Part shown: positions 29,172 to 37,974 of the stretch, piece by piece
Position numbering within the stretch: position 1 is the stretch's first letter
Layout of the letters: each line of letters opens with the position of its first letter
From: Gemmatimonadaceae bacterium
GTDB lineage: Bacteria > Gemmatimonadota > Gemmatimonadetes > Gemmatimonadales > Gemmatimonadaceae
Assembly (NCBI GenBank): GCA_037721215.1
Contig: JBBJNV010000007.1
Coordinates: 78,763-142,762, forward strand
Reading direction: 5' to 3'
Length of the DNA stretch: 64,000 nt
The notes under the pieces: model-generated
The model's database searches: none
What the model was told of the DNA's origin: nothing
The model's input: only the letters and a program-made list of their open reading frames with translations
Program-made: the position numbers and the translations under genes

Positions 29172-30479
29172 CTAGGCTGATTTCTTCCGCATGACGACGC
29201 GGAGCGGACTCCCCATGAATCCCCACGATTCCCGAAATCCATTGTGCAGGTAGCGGATGTAATGCTCCTGAACAAGGTCTGGATTGTTTCCAAACACAGC
29301 GATCACGGGTGGGGTCGTCTCTACCTGAGTTGCGTAGTTTAGCTTCACCTCCCGTCCTGCCGCCTGGGGCGGTTGGCGTCGTGCGAGGAGCTCCTCCAGA
29401 CGGGTGTTGACCTGCGAAGTCGATATCCGCTTCGCACGCTCTGCCTCTACCTGCAGCACCACTTCGAGAATCTTCGTAACCCGCTGGCCACTGGTGGCCG
29501 AGGTGAAAATGAAAGGCACGAACTTGAAGAAGGGCGCTTTCTCCCCTGCCTCCTTCTGGAACTTGAACGCCGAATTGGTCTCCTTCTCGGCGAGATCCCA
29601 CTTGTTTACGACCACCATCAGCCCGCGGCCTGCCTCCCAGGCCAGCGCCGCAATTTTCAGATCCTGATTATGCAGGCCTTCCGTTGCATCGATCACAAGA
29701 ATGCAGATGTCCGAGCGGTCGATAGCTCTGCGGGAGCGGAGCGAGGAATAAAATTCGATTCCATCGTCGACGCGCGCCTGGCGTCGCAGCCCCGCTGTGT
29801 CAACGAAAATGATGTCGCGGCCATGATATACCATGGGCGTATCGATCGCATCGCGCGTCGTTCCCGATACGTCGGAAACTACGAGCCGTTCTTCTCCGAG
29901 GATGCGGTTTACGATCGATGACTTGCCGACGTTCGGCCGCCCGATCACAGCCACTCTCAGCGCCTCGGTCGCCTCTTCCACGACCTCCGGGATTCTCTCG
30001 ACAACGACATCGAGCAGATCTCCCGAATTCTTTCCGTTAGTCGCTGAAACCGGTACTGGATCACCAGCGCCGAGTGAATAGAACTCGTAGAAGTCGGTCG
30101 ACTCGGGCACGTCCACCTTGTTGGCGACAAGCACCCAGGGCTTCTGCGCTTCCCGCAGCAGATCGACGACGCGTGAATCGCTCGGGTGCAGTCCTGCTTT
30201 CGCATCGACAACCAGCATCATCAGGTCGGCCTCCCCAATCGCTTCGATCACCTGTCGACGGATCTCGACATCCATCGGCACGCGGGGATCATCGGTAAGG
30301 CCGCCAGTGTCGACAAGCCAGAACTGACGGCCGTTCCAGTCAGCCCGCGCGAAGTGGCGGTCACGGGTCGTGCCGGCTTCCTCACTGACAATAGCGCTGT
30401 AATCGCCGACAATCCGATTGAAGAGGGCTGATTTTCCGACGTTGGGCCGGCCTACGATCGCGACAACGGGAATGTTCAC
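29172..30479 (-). CDS. der: Ribosome-associated GTPase Der (EngA)
   Basis: Der is a double-GTPase needed for 50S ribosome assembly. The 435 residues contain two G domains: the first with GRPNVGKSALFNR and DTGGL, the second with GRPNVGKSSIVNRILG, DTAGLR and NKWDL, followed by the KH-like C-terminal domain (NPDLVQEHYIRYLHNGFRESWGF style). The length is typical of shorter Der proteins. ATG overlaps the stop of the DUF512 gene by 4 bases. Confidence 0.97.
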   Translation of the reverse strand: MNIPVVAIVGRPNVGKSALFNRIVGDYSAIVSEEAGTTRDRHFARADWNGRQFWLVDTGGLTDDPRVPMDVEIRRQVIEAIGEADLMMLVVDAKAGLHPSDSRVVDLLREAQKPWVLVANKVDVPESTDFYEFYSLGAGDPVPVSATNGKNSGDLLDVVVERIPEVVEEATEALRVAVIGRPNVGKSSIVNRILGEERLVVSDVSGTTRDAIDTPMVYHGRDIIFVDTAGLRRQARVDDGIEFYSSLRSRRAIDRSDICILVIDATEGLHNQDLKIAALAWEAGRGLMVVVNKWDLAEKETNSAFKFQKEAGEKAPFFKFVPFIFTSATSGQRVTKILEVVLQVEAERAKRISTSQVNTRLEELLARRQPPQAAGREVKLNYATQVETTPPVIAVFGNNPDLVQEHYIRYLHNGFRESWGFMGSPLRVVMRKKSA

Positions 30480-31762
30480 GCTGCGACCGCCAGATGCTGT
30501 GTACTCAAAATGTCGATGAAATCGTATGAAGGGAAAACCGGCATCGGCAGCCGGTTGCGGAGCTCATCGAAGACGATGTCGTCGAGAAATATTCGGTCCT
30601 CGTTGATGGACTCTGCGGGGATGAGCGCAATGTCCAGATCACCGCGAGACGCAAGTGCGCGCTCGATATCGGCGCCGACGAGAAGGCCGGCGGTCGTGAT
30701 CGTCGGGCCAAAAAGCGAGTTTTCGGTCTCGATAATCTCGAAGGCGGCGCCCGTCGCCAGAGTCAGGTGCTCGACGATGCCGGGCATGATGGACGTCATC
30801 GCCATTCCGGTGACGATGCCTATCCGTACGCCATCGAGCCGCGGAAGCCCAATAAGCCCCAGCCTCACCCGGTCTCTCAGCGACGTTATCGACCCAATTC
30901 CGTTTTCAATCTGCGCGAACTCGCCATAGTGGCTTGCATCTGGAAGCTCCTGACCAGCGAGCAGATATAGCTCGTCCGATCCGAACACCCAGGTGTCTCC
31001 ACGTTCCCGCTCCCCGCGCCTGCTCCAGTTTCCGACCTGTTCCAGAAGTGTTGTGGCGCTGAGGGCGTCCATTCCCTGCCCGCTGTAGAGATGCGAAAAC
31101 TGCGTCAATCCCACCGGCACCACGGCCGCGGACAGGACCGCCTCGCCGAGGTTCCACAAATCGGAAAGGGATTCTTCGAGAACCGCACCATCGTTCAAAC
31201 CGGGAACCACAACCATCTGACAGTGAAACTGGATGCCGCCGCGAGCGAGGCGGGTCAGCTGCTCGACGATGTTCGGCACCCGCGGATTGTTCAGTAGAAC
31301 CTTGCGAGCTTCCCAGTTGGTCGCATGAACAGACACATATAGCGGCGAGAGACGATACTCCAGAATTCGGGCGATGTCCCGATCTTTGACATTGGACAGC
31401 GTGGCAAAGTTCCCATACGTGAAGGAGAGCCGATAATCGTCGTCGCGGATGTAGAGATTCCGCCGCAAGCCCGGGGGCAGGCCTTCAATGAAGCAGAACT
31501 CGCATCGATTTGCGCACCGACGCACATTCGGCGGCTCGAGTGCAACGCCCAGCGATTCACCGTCCGGACGCGCGATCTCGAAGACGATCTCATCGCCGTC
31601 CGGTTGCCTGGCCTCGATGACCAACTCATCATCGGCTGTAAGAAATTCCCAATCGAGAAAGTCGAGCAACGCGCGTCCGTTCACCGACCTGAACTCCGTG
31701 CCGGCAACCACTCCGATCTCTTCAGCGATACTGCCTGCTTCAACCCGCGACACTCGTACCAT
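30476..31762 (-). CDS. DUF512 family protein (PDZ plus radical-SAM-like Fe-S protein)
   Basis: The 428-residue protein combines an N-terminal PDZ-like region (1-60), a radical-SAM-like cysteine triplet C83-x3-C87-x2-C90 in RRCANRCEFCFIEG, GLRRNLYIRDDDYRLSF and the DUF512 C-terminal part (GLNDGAVLEESLSDLW, RVRLGLIGLPRLDGVRIGIVTG). Genes of this family commonly lie next to der in many phyla. The reaction is not known. It begins 56 bases after uvrC, where a candidate promoter lies. Confidence 0.9.
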   Translation of the reverse strand: MVRVSRVEAGSIAEEIGVVAGTEFRSVNGRALLDFLDWEFLTADDELVIEARQPDGDEIVFEIARPDGESLGVALEPPNVRRCANRCEFCFIEGLPPGLRRNLYIRDDDYRLSFTYGNFATLSNVKDRDIARILEYRLSPLYVSVHATNWEARKVLLNNPRVPNIVEQLTRLARGGIQFHCQMVVVPGLNDGAVLEESLSDLWNLGEAVLSAAVVPVGLTQFSHLYSGQGMDALSATTLLEQVGNWSRRGERERGDTWVFGSDELYLLAGQELPDASHYGEFAQIENGIGSITSLRDRVRLGLIGLPRLDGVRIGIVTGMAMTSIMPGIVEHLTLATGAAFEIIETENSLFGPTITTAGLLVGADIERALASRGDLDIALIPAESINEDRIFLDDIVFDELRNRLPMPVFPSYDFIDILSTQHLAVAA

Positions 31763-31771
31763 AGCTAAAGT

Positions 31772-31799
31772 AATTTAGAGACTGCCTCGCGGAAATCAA
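31772..31799 (-). promoter_or_regulatory. Candidate promoter before the DUF512-der operon
   Basis: On the minus strand TTGATT (31799-31794) and TAAATT (31777-31772) are 16 bases apart, in the short spacer between uvrC and the DUF512 gene. The -10 ends 9 bases before the ATG, so the transcript would have almost no leader. No ribosome-binding site is seen before this ATG. Confidence 0.35.
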
Positions 31800-31818
31800 G
31801 GAAACATCGGTGCTTAGC

Positions 31819-33645
31819 TCATTGCACAGGAGCCGTGGCCGCAAGGGTTTCCAGCAGCTTGCGGGCCCGTTCCTCGGTAAACCCCAGCACCTTGGCGATC
31901 GTCTCCGGCCCCGCATCCCGAACGCCCTGGACGCTGCCGAATTCCTGAAGGAGGCGGCGGCGTTTCACGGGCCCGATGCCCGGCACTTCGAGCAACGCCG
32001 AAGTCACTGTCCGCATAGTTCGCCGCTTTCGGTTATATGTGATCGCAAATCGATGCGCTTCGTCTCTGAGCTGCTGCAGCAGCCTCAACGCTGTCGATCT
32101 GCGAGACATTCGAATTGAATCCTGCCGTCCCCACACAAATACTTCTTCCTCACGCTTCGCGAGACTGATGAGCGGCATGTCTCCGAGACCAAGCGGAACG
32201 AGGGCTTCGTGCGCCGCTGACAACTGGCCCTTGCCACCGTCAATAACAATCAGATCGGGCAAGGTTTTCTCGTCCGTGATTCGCCGCTGGAAGTAACGCG
32301 AGACGACTTCCCGCATCGACGCGAAGTCATCCGTTCCCTCCACAGTTTTCACTTTGAACTTTCGATACTCGGCGCGCTTTGCCCTTCCGTTTTCAAACCA
32401 GACCAGAGAGCCGACGGTGTCTGTACCCTGCGCTGTCGAAATGTCAAAGCATACCATTGCGCGAGGGAGCTTCTGCAACGATAGCTCCCGGCTCAACTCG
32501 TAGACCGGATCGGCAGCTCTGGTTCCCGCTTCGTGGTGGCTTGCGAGGCGCTGCTCTTCCAGGAGGTGTCTGGCATTCTGTTGGGCCAGGTCCACCAGCT
32601 CCCGGCGCGGGCCTCGCTGAGGAACATGCACCCGCGTTTCACCGAGCGTCTGTTCGAGCACCTCGCGGTCGTCAAAATCGAATGGTACGAGGAGATCGCG
32701 GGCACGCTCACGGAGGGGCACATAGGTGAGCGCCAGATACGCGGAGAGCGCGGTGGTATCCTCTTCCCCGTCGAGATTTTCCAGAAAGCGATGCTCCCGG
32801 GATAGCAGCTTCCCGGAACGGACCCTCAGCAGAGTGACACAAGCGTCGCCGGCGTCCCTGGCGTACCCGATGACATCACGGTCGCCGCCTTCGACCTCGA
32901 GCACCACGGTCGGCTCCTCCATCCTTTCAATATGCGCAAGTGCGTCGCGAAGCTCGCCGGCTCTTTCGAAATCAAGTGACTCCGCTGCGAGCTCCATCCG
33001 TTCGCGAACCCGCCGTACGACCTCCCCGGGCTTGCCGTCGAGGAAAAGAAGCACTTCATCGATCATCGAGCGGTATTCAGGCTGGCTTTGCGCAAGGATG
33101 CACGGCGCCTTGCACCTTTTTATGGAGTAGTCGAGACACGGCCGCTCGGGCATTTCGCGCGGCATGTCATAGTTGCAGGAACGGACGGTAAAAATGCGCT
33201 TGACGACGTTGAGCGCCCGCCGCATCGAACCCACATCAGTGTACGGCCCAAAGTATCTGGCCCCGTCGTTCTGTAACTGGCGCGTGACGTACACCCTCGG
33301 GAAGCTTTCCTGAATCGTGACTTTTATGTACGGATACGACTTGTCGTCACGAAGTGCGATGTTGAATCGCGGCCGGTATTCCTTGATCAGATTTGCTTCG
33401 AGGATCAACGCGTGGGCTTCAGTCGGGACGACGATCGTCTCCACGTCAGCAATCTGATTGACGAGGTGTCGCGTTTTTGGGCTGCCCACGTGATCAGAGC
33501 CGAAATAGCTTCGAACGCGCGAGCGAAGTTTCTTGGCCTTGCCCACGTACAACGTGGTTCCGTCTCCCGACTTCCAGAGGTACACGCCGGGGCCGTCAGG
33601 CAGGTGTGGCAGTTTCCTCGCGACGCTATCCGGGATCGACCTCAT
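31819..33645 (-). CDS. uvrC: Excinuclease ABC subunit C
   Basis: UvrC makes both incisions around a UvrAB-recognised lesion. The 608-residue protein has an N-terminal GIY-YIG domain (GPGVYLWKSGDGTTLYVGKAKKLRSR), a Cys-rich middle (CNYDMPRE...RPCLDYSIKRCKAPC, split here), a UVR motif (SLDFERAGELRDALAHI), the RNase H-like endonuclease domain (MVCFDISTAQGTDTVGSLV, LPDLIVIDGGKGQLSAA) and C-terminal tandem helix-hairpin-helix (VPGIGPVKRRRLLQEFGS). All are intact. It starts 44 bases after murJ, with a perfect TATAAT five bases before the ATG. Confidence 0.98.
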   Translation of the reverse strand: MRSIPDSVARKLPHLPDGPGVYLWKSGDGTTLYVGKAKKLRSRVRSYFGSDHVGSPKTRHLVNQIADVETIVVPTEAHALILEANLIKEYRPRFNIALRDDKSYPYIKVTIQESFPRVYVTRQLQNDGARYFGPYTDVGSMRRALNVVKRIFTVRSCNYDMPREMPERPCLDYSIKRCKAPCILAQSQPEYRSMIDEVLLFLDGKPGEVVRRVRERMELAAESLDFERAGELRDALAHIERMEEPTVVLEVEGGDRDVIGYARDAGDACVTLLRVRSGKLLSREHRFLENLDGEEDTTALSAYLALTYVPLRERARDLLVPFDFDDREVLEQTLGETRVHVPQRGPRRELVDLAQQNARHLLEEQRLASHHEAGTRAADPVYELSRELSLQKLPRAMVCFDISTAQGTDTVGSLVWFENGRAKRAEYRKFKVKTVEGTDDFASMREVVSRYFQRRITDEKTLPDLIVIDGGKGQLSAAHEALVPLGLGDMPLISLAKREEEVFVWGRQDSIRMSRRSTALRLLQQLRDEAHRFAITYNRKRRTMRTVTSALLEVPGIGPVKRRRLLQEFGSVQGVRDAGPETIAKVLGFTEERARKLLETLAATAPVQ

Positions 33646-33689
33646 CCTTAATTATACCTTCAGTGGCGAGCGCCGTTCGGTGCTCCCGT

Positions 33690-35258
33690 CTACAGCTTGC
33701 GGCGGATTCGCCCGGTAAGTGACACTGCCTCAGGTACACCTATGAGGGTAGTGATCAACAGATAGGAAAGGCCATAGGATGTAAGAATCACGAGTGCTAT
33801 CCATACCGTGTGGCGGCCGTCCAGGCCGAGCTTGAAGCCCCATCCGATGGCGGCGGACGCGAGGGCTGCCAGCCAGAGTTTTATCGTGAATGCGGCCGGT
33901 ATGGACGTTTTTCCAATCCGCCTGGTCATCTCCCGGCGGAGAAGATAGAATTCGGCCCAGCCGGATATGCCGGACGCCGCCGTGAGGAAGGCGACCCCCC
34001 AGCGCGGATTCAGTCCAAGCCATCCTGGAAGGTAAAGGGCAGCGATGTATCCAAGCACGCAATTGAGAGTCACCCGAACAACCGCGTACCGAAGCGGCGT
34101 GCGTGTATCCCGCAAAGCATAAAAGGTCGATGAGTAAAGGCGGCCCCAGGTTGAAGCAAGCAGGCCGATTGTCGATCCGGCAAGAATCTGCCATATCCAG
34201 ACGCTGTCGCTGCGCGTGAACCGCCCCGACTCGTAAAGCGCTGCCGAGACGACGTCGCCGAGGGCGAGAAAAGCTATCACGGACGGGATTATGAAAAACG
34301 CAATTCGCTCGAGGCCACCATCGAGTCTGCCGCGAAGATACGTCGAAATTTCCTCCATGGTCCCGGTGGCGCTCGCCATCATTGGAAGCTCTGCCGCTGA
34401 CACTGCCATGCCGAAGAGGCTGACCGGAAGGGTGTAAAGCACCTGTGCATAAGCGAGGGTAGCGACCGCGCCCGTCGGCAGCCAGCTCGCAATGAAGGAA
34501 TCGATGAACGCGGATATCTGCACGACGCCACGTCCCACGAAGGTCGGCAGAAATGTGCGAGACACGTTTTGGAAGCTCTCACTTCGAAAGTTCAGGCTGG
34601 GCCGAAGTCGTCTTACCAGTCTGAGAACGAACGGAATCTGAACGCCGAACTGCAAAGCGCTTCCCACCACCGACGCCCAGGCAAGGATCTGGGCGAGACG
34701 CGGCAGCGCGGTTCCGGCGCCGTACCAGAGCAGCGTCCCGATCATCACCAGATTCCACATTACCGGAGCTGTATAGCTCACGAAAAACCTGCGATGGCTG
34801 TTGAGAATTCCCAGACACCACGCAGAAAACACGAGCAACCCCGCCCCGGGGAAAAAAATCCTCGTCAATTGAACAGTGAGCTCGCGCTTTTCGCCGCTGA
34901 AGCCGGGGGCGATTGTACCGACGAGGGCCGGCGCTAGCAGCACTCCTGTCAGAACAAGGACAGCCGAAACGAGCGCCAGAGCTGCGATCACAGTTCCGGC
35001 CAGCCTGCCCGCCTCTTCTTCCTTCTCGCGTGCTATCAGCCCTGCATACTCCGGAATGAAGGACGCCGACAGCACACCTTCGCCAAACATATTCTGGAGA
35101 AAATTCGGTATCCTGAAGGCCGCATTGAATGCATCGGCGGCGATCGACGTACCGAAGTAGTAGGCAAAGACTTTTTGACGGACGAGGCCGGCAATACGGC
35201 TCAGAAAAATGCCTGCGCCGACGAGAAACGCAGCGCTGCGGGATCGGTCGGCGCTCAT
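33690..35258 (-). CDS. murJ: Lipid II flippase MurJ (MviN)
   Basis: MurJ flips lipid II across the inner membrane for peptidoglycan synthesis. The 522-residue protein has about 14 membrane helices and the family segments FLVGAGIFLSRIAGLVRQKVFAYYFG (here as two pieces of conserved SRIxGxxR type), AFNAAFRIPNFLQNMFGEGVLSASFIPEY and RLYSSTFYALRDTRTPLRYA. Arginines in helix 1 (SRIAGLVR) and in the central cavity are kept. It overlaps the bshC stop by 4 bases. Confidence 0.96.
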   Translation of the reverse strand: MSADRSRSAAFLVGAGIFLSRIAGLVRQKVFAYYFGTSIAADAFNAAFRIPNFLQNMFGEGVLSASFIPEYAGLIAREKEEEAGRLAGTVIAALALVSAVLVLTGVLLAPALVGTIAPGFSGEKRELTVQLTRIFFPGAGLLVFSAWCLGILNSHRRFFVSYTAPVMWNLVMIGTLLWYGAGTALPRLAQILAWASVVGSALQFGVQIPFVLRLVRRLRPSLNFRSESFQNVSRTFLPTFVGRGVVQISAFIDSFIASWLPTGAVATLAYAQVLYTLPVSLFGMAVSAAELPMMASATGTMEEISTYLRGRLDGGLERIAFFIIPSVIAFLALGDVVSAALYESGRFTRSDSVWIWQILAGSTIGLLASTWGRLYSSTFYALRDTRTPLRYAVVRVTLNCVLGYIAALYLPGWLGLNPRWGVAFLTAASGISGWAEFYLLRREMTRRIGKTSIPAAFTIKLWLAALASAAIGWGFKLGLDGRHTVWIALVILTSYGLSYLLITTLIGVPEAVSLTGRIRRKL

Positions 35259-36787
35259 GCCAGAGCGATCGCGTGCGGCTCGATCTCCCGCATTACCTCA
35301 TGAATCAGTGTCTCCCCGTGCCGCGCGAGCAGCGGGACGATGTTGAGTGATCGCTCCTGAACAGCGTCGAGTGGAAAAAGTGCAGCCCTGGCCGAGGCAA
35401 CGTCGGTCAGATCGGCATTGCCACGTCGTTTTACGGCGGCGGCATACCGGCGCTCGAGTCGATCGATCTGTCGCGCAACGTTGTGCCTGAGCCCCTGGAC
35501 AACCCGCGACGGTACCAGCCCTGACCCTTCAGCGGCAACGATCGCATCGGCAGCTGATTGTATGGACTCCCTTATATTATCCAGGCTGCTCCTGAGCTCT
35601 GGTGGCAGCGACGCGCGCGCCATTTTTGTTGTCGCCGCGTGCGGGTCGCGCAGATCATCGATCGACAGGCCATGTTTTTCGAGAATGCGATCTATCCGTG
35701 GCTCGACGACCATCCCGGCCCATCGGGGAACGACGAGCGGTACCGGAGTATCCAGTGCCTCTGCAACCGCGGATATCTGAGCGAAGTAGGCGATCTCCGC
35801 CGGTCCGCCTACATACGCAACTGTCGGGATGATGGAGCGCTCGACGATAGGCCTCAGCAGTACGTTGGGTCCGAGATTGCGCAGGTCTGTTGCCGTGGCC
35901 GCGGCGTCTGCCGCGCGTGTCGTCACGCGGTTCCGGTTGCCATCCTTCTCTCGGAACACCAGGCTCCTGCCCTTTACCTGCCTGACTTGAACCGAGTGTC
36001 CAGCAGAAGTCAGTTCAGCAGTCCGTGATTCCAGCGCTGATTCCACTGCGGTCGCCAGTCTCAATGCATCACGAACCACCGGCAAGGCAGCGGCTTTTGT
36101 TGCAGGGTGAGAAGCATCGACGACTGCGATTCCCAACGGGCTGAGGATCGACCTCAGCAGTGATAAATATGCGCCCCCAAGGGTCTGCGCCGGCGAATAG
36201 GCGCGACGTACGATGTCGAGAATGCCCGCGTGCGGTGCTGAGCCTGATGCGCTCGCCAGTTGGGCGAGCTGCTCGCTGACATCCCCGAGGGGCATCTCGC
36301 TGAGGGTGCTCCCGGTTTCAGGGAGCGTGTCGATGCCAATTCTGAAAGCATGGTCGTGCAATGCAACGGCTGTCGACGCTGCCTCGAGGAAATCCGAGTC
36401 ATCGGTTCCTGCCCAGAATATCGGAACGATCGCGCGGCCAGTCAGCGATTCGAGGTGATCGGCAAGAGCCAGGGCGGAGAGCGCCTTCCACCAGGTATAC
36501 AGCGGCCCTCCGAACAGACCCGGCTGTTGTCCGGTCGTTACCGCAAACCCTGATTCCGCGGCGCGCTCGAGCCTTTGTGCAGCGACGCCTGTTGCACTCA
36601 TCGCCGGCGCGATCGCCGATAGCCAGTCTCTGCCGACCAGCGACGCCCGCATCTCCTCGCCACGCCGTGTCCACTCGCGAGCGCCCGACGGACGCCTCAC
36701 GTACCATTCGCTCACACCAACGCCGCTGATGGCCGGCTCTGTAAGCAACGTTCCGCGCAAGGGAGTGGAGACGACCCGGACACTCAC
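35255..36787 (-). CDS. bshC: Bacillithiol biosynthesis cysteine-adding enzyme BshC
   Basis: BshC adds cysteine to glucosaminyl-malate to complete bacillithiol. The 510-residue protein has the family features VTTGQQPGLFGGPLYTWWKAL, PIFWAGTDDSDFLEA, a central YVGGPAEIAYFAQ, and a C-terminal coiled coil (IRESIQSAADAIVAAEG to QIDRLERRYAAAVKRRG). In Firmicutes the equivalent motif is PVFWMASEDHD; here TDDSD, a conservative change. No bshA or bshB is in the window. The low-molecular-weight thiol is therefore predicted to be bacillithiol or a relative. Confidence 0.9.
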   Translation of the reverse strand: MSVRVVSTPLRGTLLTEPAISGVGVSEWYVRRPSGAREWTRRGEEMRASLVGRDWLSAIAPAMSATGVAAQRLERAAESGFAVTTGQQPGLFGGPLYTWWKALSALALADHLESLTGRAIVPIFWAGTDDSDFLEAASTAVALHDHAFRIGIDTLPETGSTLSEMPLGDVSEQLAQLASASGSAPHAGILDIVRRAYSPAQTLGGAYLSLLRSILSPLGIAVVDASHPATKAAALPVVRDALRLATAVESALESRTAELTSAGHSVQVRQVKGRSLVFREKDGNRNRVTTRAADAAATATDLRNLGPNVLLRPIVERSIIPTVAYVGGPAEIAYFAQISAVAEALDTPVPLVVPRWAGMVVEPRIDRILEKHGLSIDDLRDPHAATTKMARASLPPELRSSLDNIRESIQSAADAIVAAEGSGLVPSRVVQGLRHNVARQIDRLERRYAAAVKRRGNADLTDVASARAALFPLDAVQERSLNIVPLLARHGETLIHEVMREIEPHAIALA

Positions 36788-37503
36788 TGGCGTTTACCGA
36801 AAATGATCACGCGTGGCGAATGACGCTGTAGCGGCGCGGCCATGTAGTCGCCATGACAACCGGTCACTTCGAAACCGGAGTCTGTCATCATGCGCGTCAG
36901 TTCTTCCGGCGTGAAAAGCCTGACGCGCTCTACGAATTTCCGCGCTTCGCCGCGGATTCTGATTGTCTTGACGACATAGCGCCCATCGTCGGTGATCTCC
37001 CTCGTCTGCTCGACGATCTTCCCATCGATGACTCGCTCATCATATGGCACCAGATTGGTACGCACGCGCCCGGCGTTCAGAAAATCGATGACGAACGTAC
37101 CGCCGTCGGCCGTCACTCTCGCTACTTCATCGAATACGAGACGGTGTTCCGCATCGGTCTCGAAATAACCGAAGCTGGTGAACAGATTGACGACGAGGTC
37201 GAAAGCACCGTTTGCAAACGGGAGAACCCGCATGTCCCCCCGTACGAACGAAGCGGGTGATTCTTCCTGTTTCGCAAGCCTCAGCAGAACTTCGGAAAGG
37301 TCGATGCCGAGGGTCCACCACCGGTCGGCAAGGGAGCGTGCGTGCCGTCCCGCGCCACACGCAACGTCCAATACCCGGTCTACCTCACGGCCGGCGACCG
37401 AGCGTTCGATGAGCTCGATTGCGTGCTCCGCTTCGGCTTCATCCCGATGCGGGTACAGCGCCACATAGTCCTCGCCGAACCATGATTCGAACCACTCAGA
37501 CAT
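36784..37503 (-). CDS. Class I SAM-dependent methyltransferase
   Basis: The 239-residue enzyme has motif I VLDVACGAGRHARSLA, an acidic residue after the second strand (LGIDLSEVLL), motif II region FANGAFDLVVNLFTSFGYF and motif III GGTFVIDFLN. The substrate is not predictable; similarity in style to small-molecule or ubiquinone/menaquinone-type methyltransferases is generic. It begins 9 bases after rlmH and overlaps bshC by 4 bases. Confidence 0.85.
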   Translation of the reverse strand: MSEWFESWFGEDYVALYPHRDEAEAEHAIELIERSVAGREVDRVLDVACGAGRHARSLADRWWTLGIDLSEVLLRLAKQEESPASFVRGDMRVLPFANGAFDLVVNLFTSFGYFETDAEHRLVFDEVARVTADGGTFVIDFLNAGRVRTNLVPYDERVIDGKIVEQTREITDDGRYVVKTIRIRGEARKFVERVRLFTPEELTRMMTDSGFEVTGCHGDYMAAPLQRHSPRVIIFGKRQ

Positions 37504-37512
37504 CCGCGGCGT

Positions 37513-37974
37513 TCACTTGTGGTAAGGTTCTCCCCTGATGATCGATCCTGCGCGATACAGCTGTTCGGCAAGGACCAGCCGCGCCAGTTCGTGCGCAAGC
37601 GTCCATGGCGCAAGCGACAACTTCGAGACCGACCGGCTGACCAGCGTATCCGGCAGCCCGAACGCGCCGCCGATTACGAAACCGATATCGCGCTCGGATT
37701 GGCGCTCGTTCATCAGCCATGAGGCGAAGGCTTCTGACGTCATCGGTTGTCCGGCCGCATCGCATGCGACGACCCTGGTACCTGCAACGCGTTCCGCGAG
37801 CCGCTTTCCTTCGCGCTCGCGAACGACATCGGGTGAAATTCCTGCCGCGCGCTCCTCCCGGACCTCATGGAATTCAAGCGGCCAATACCGCGCCGCCCGA
37901 GTTTCATATTCGTGAATCGCGGTCCCAAGGGCCGCATTTCGCGGTTTCCCAACCACCGCAACGACCATCCGCAT
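37513..37974 (-). CDS. rlmH: 23S rRNA pseudouridine-1915 N3-methyltransferase RlmH
   Basis: RlmH methylates a pseudouridine in helix 69 of 23S rRNA (SPOUT fold). The 153-residue protein shows IHEYETRAARYWPLEFHEV, the SAM-binding knot FVIGGAFGLPDTLVSR and the C-terminal HELARLVLAEQLYRAGSIIRGEPYHK (two conserved segments, ending with the typical PYHK). Start is ATG 37974, overlapping the gdh stop by one base; ATG 37968 is an alternative. The frame remains open upstream inside gdh, but that part is not related to the family. Confidence 0.94.
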   Translation of the reverse strand: MRMVVAVVGKPRNAALGTAIHEYETRAARYWPLEFHEVREERAAGISPDVVREREGKRLAERVAGTRVVACDAAGQPMTSEAFASWLMNERQSERDIGFVIGGAFGLPDTLVSRSVSKLSLAPWTLAHELARLVLAEQLYRAGSIIRGEPYHK

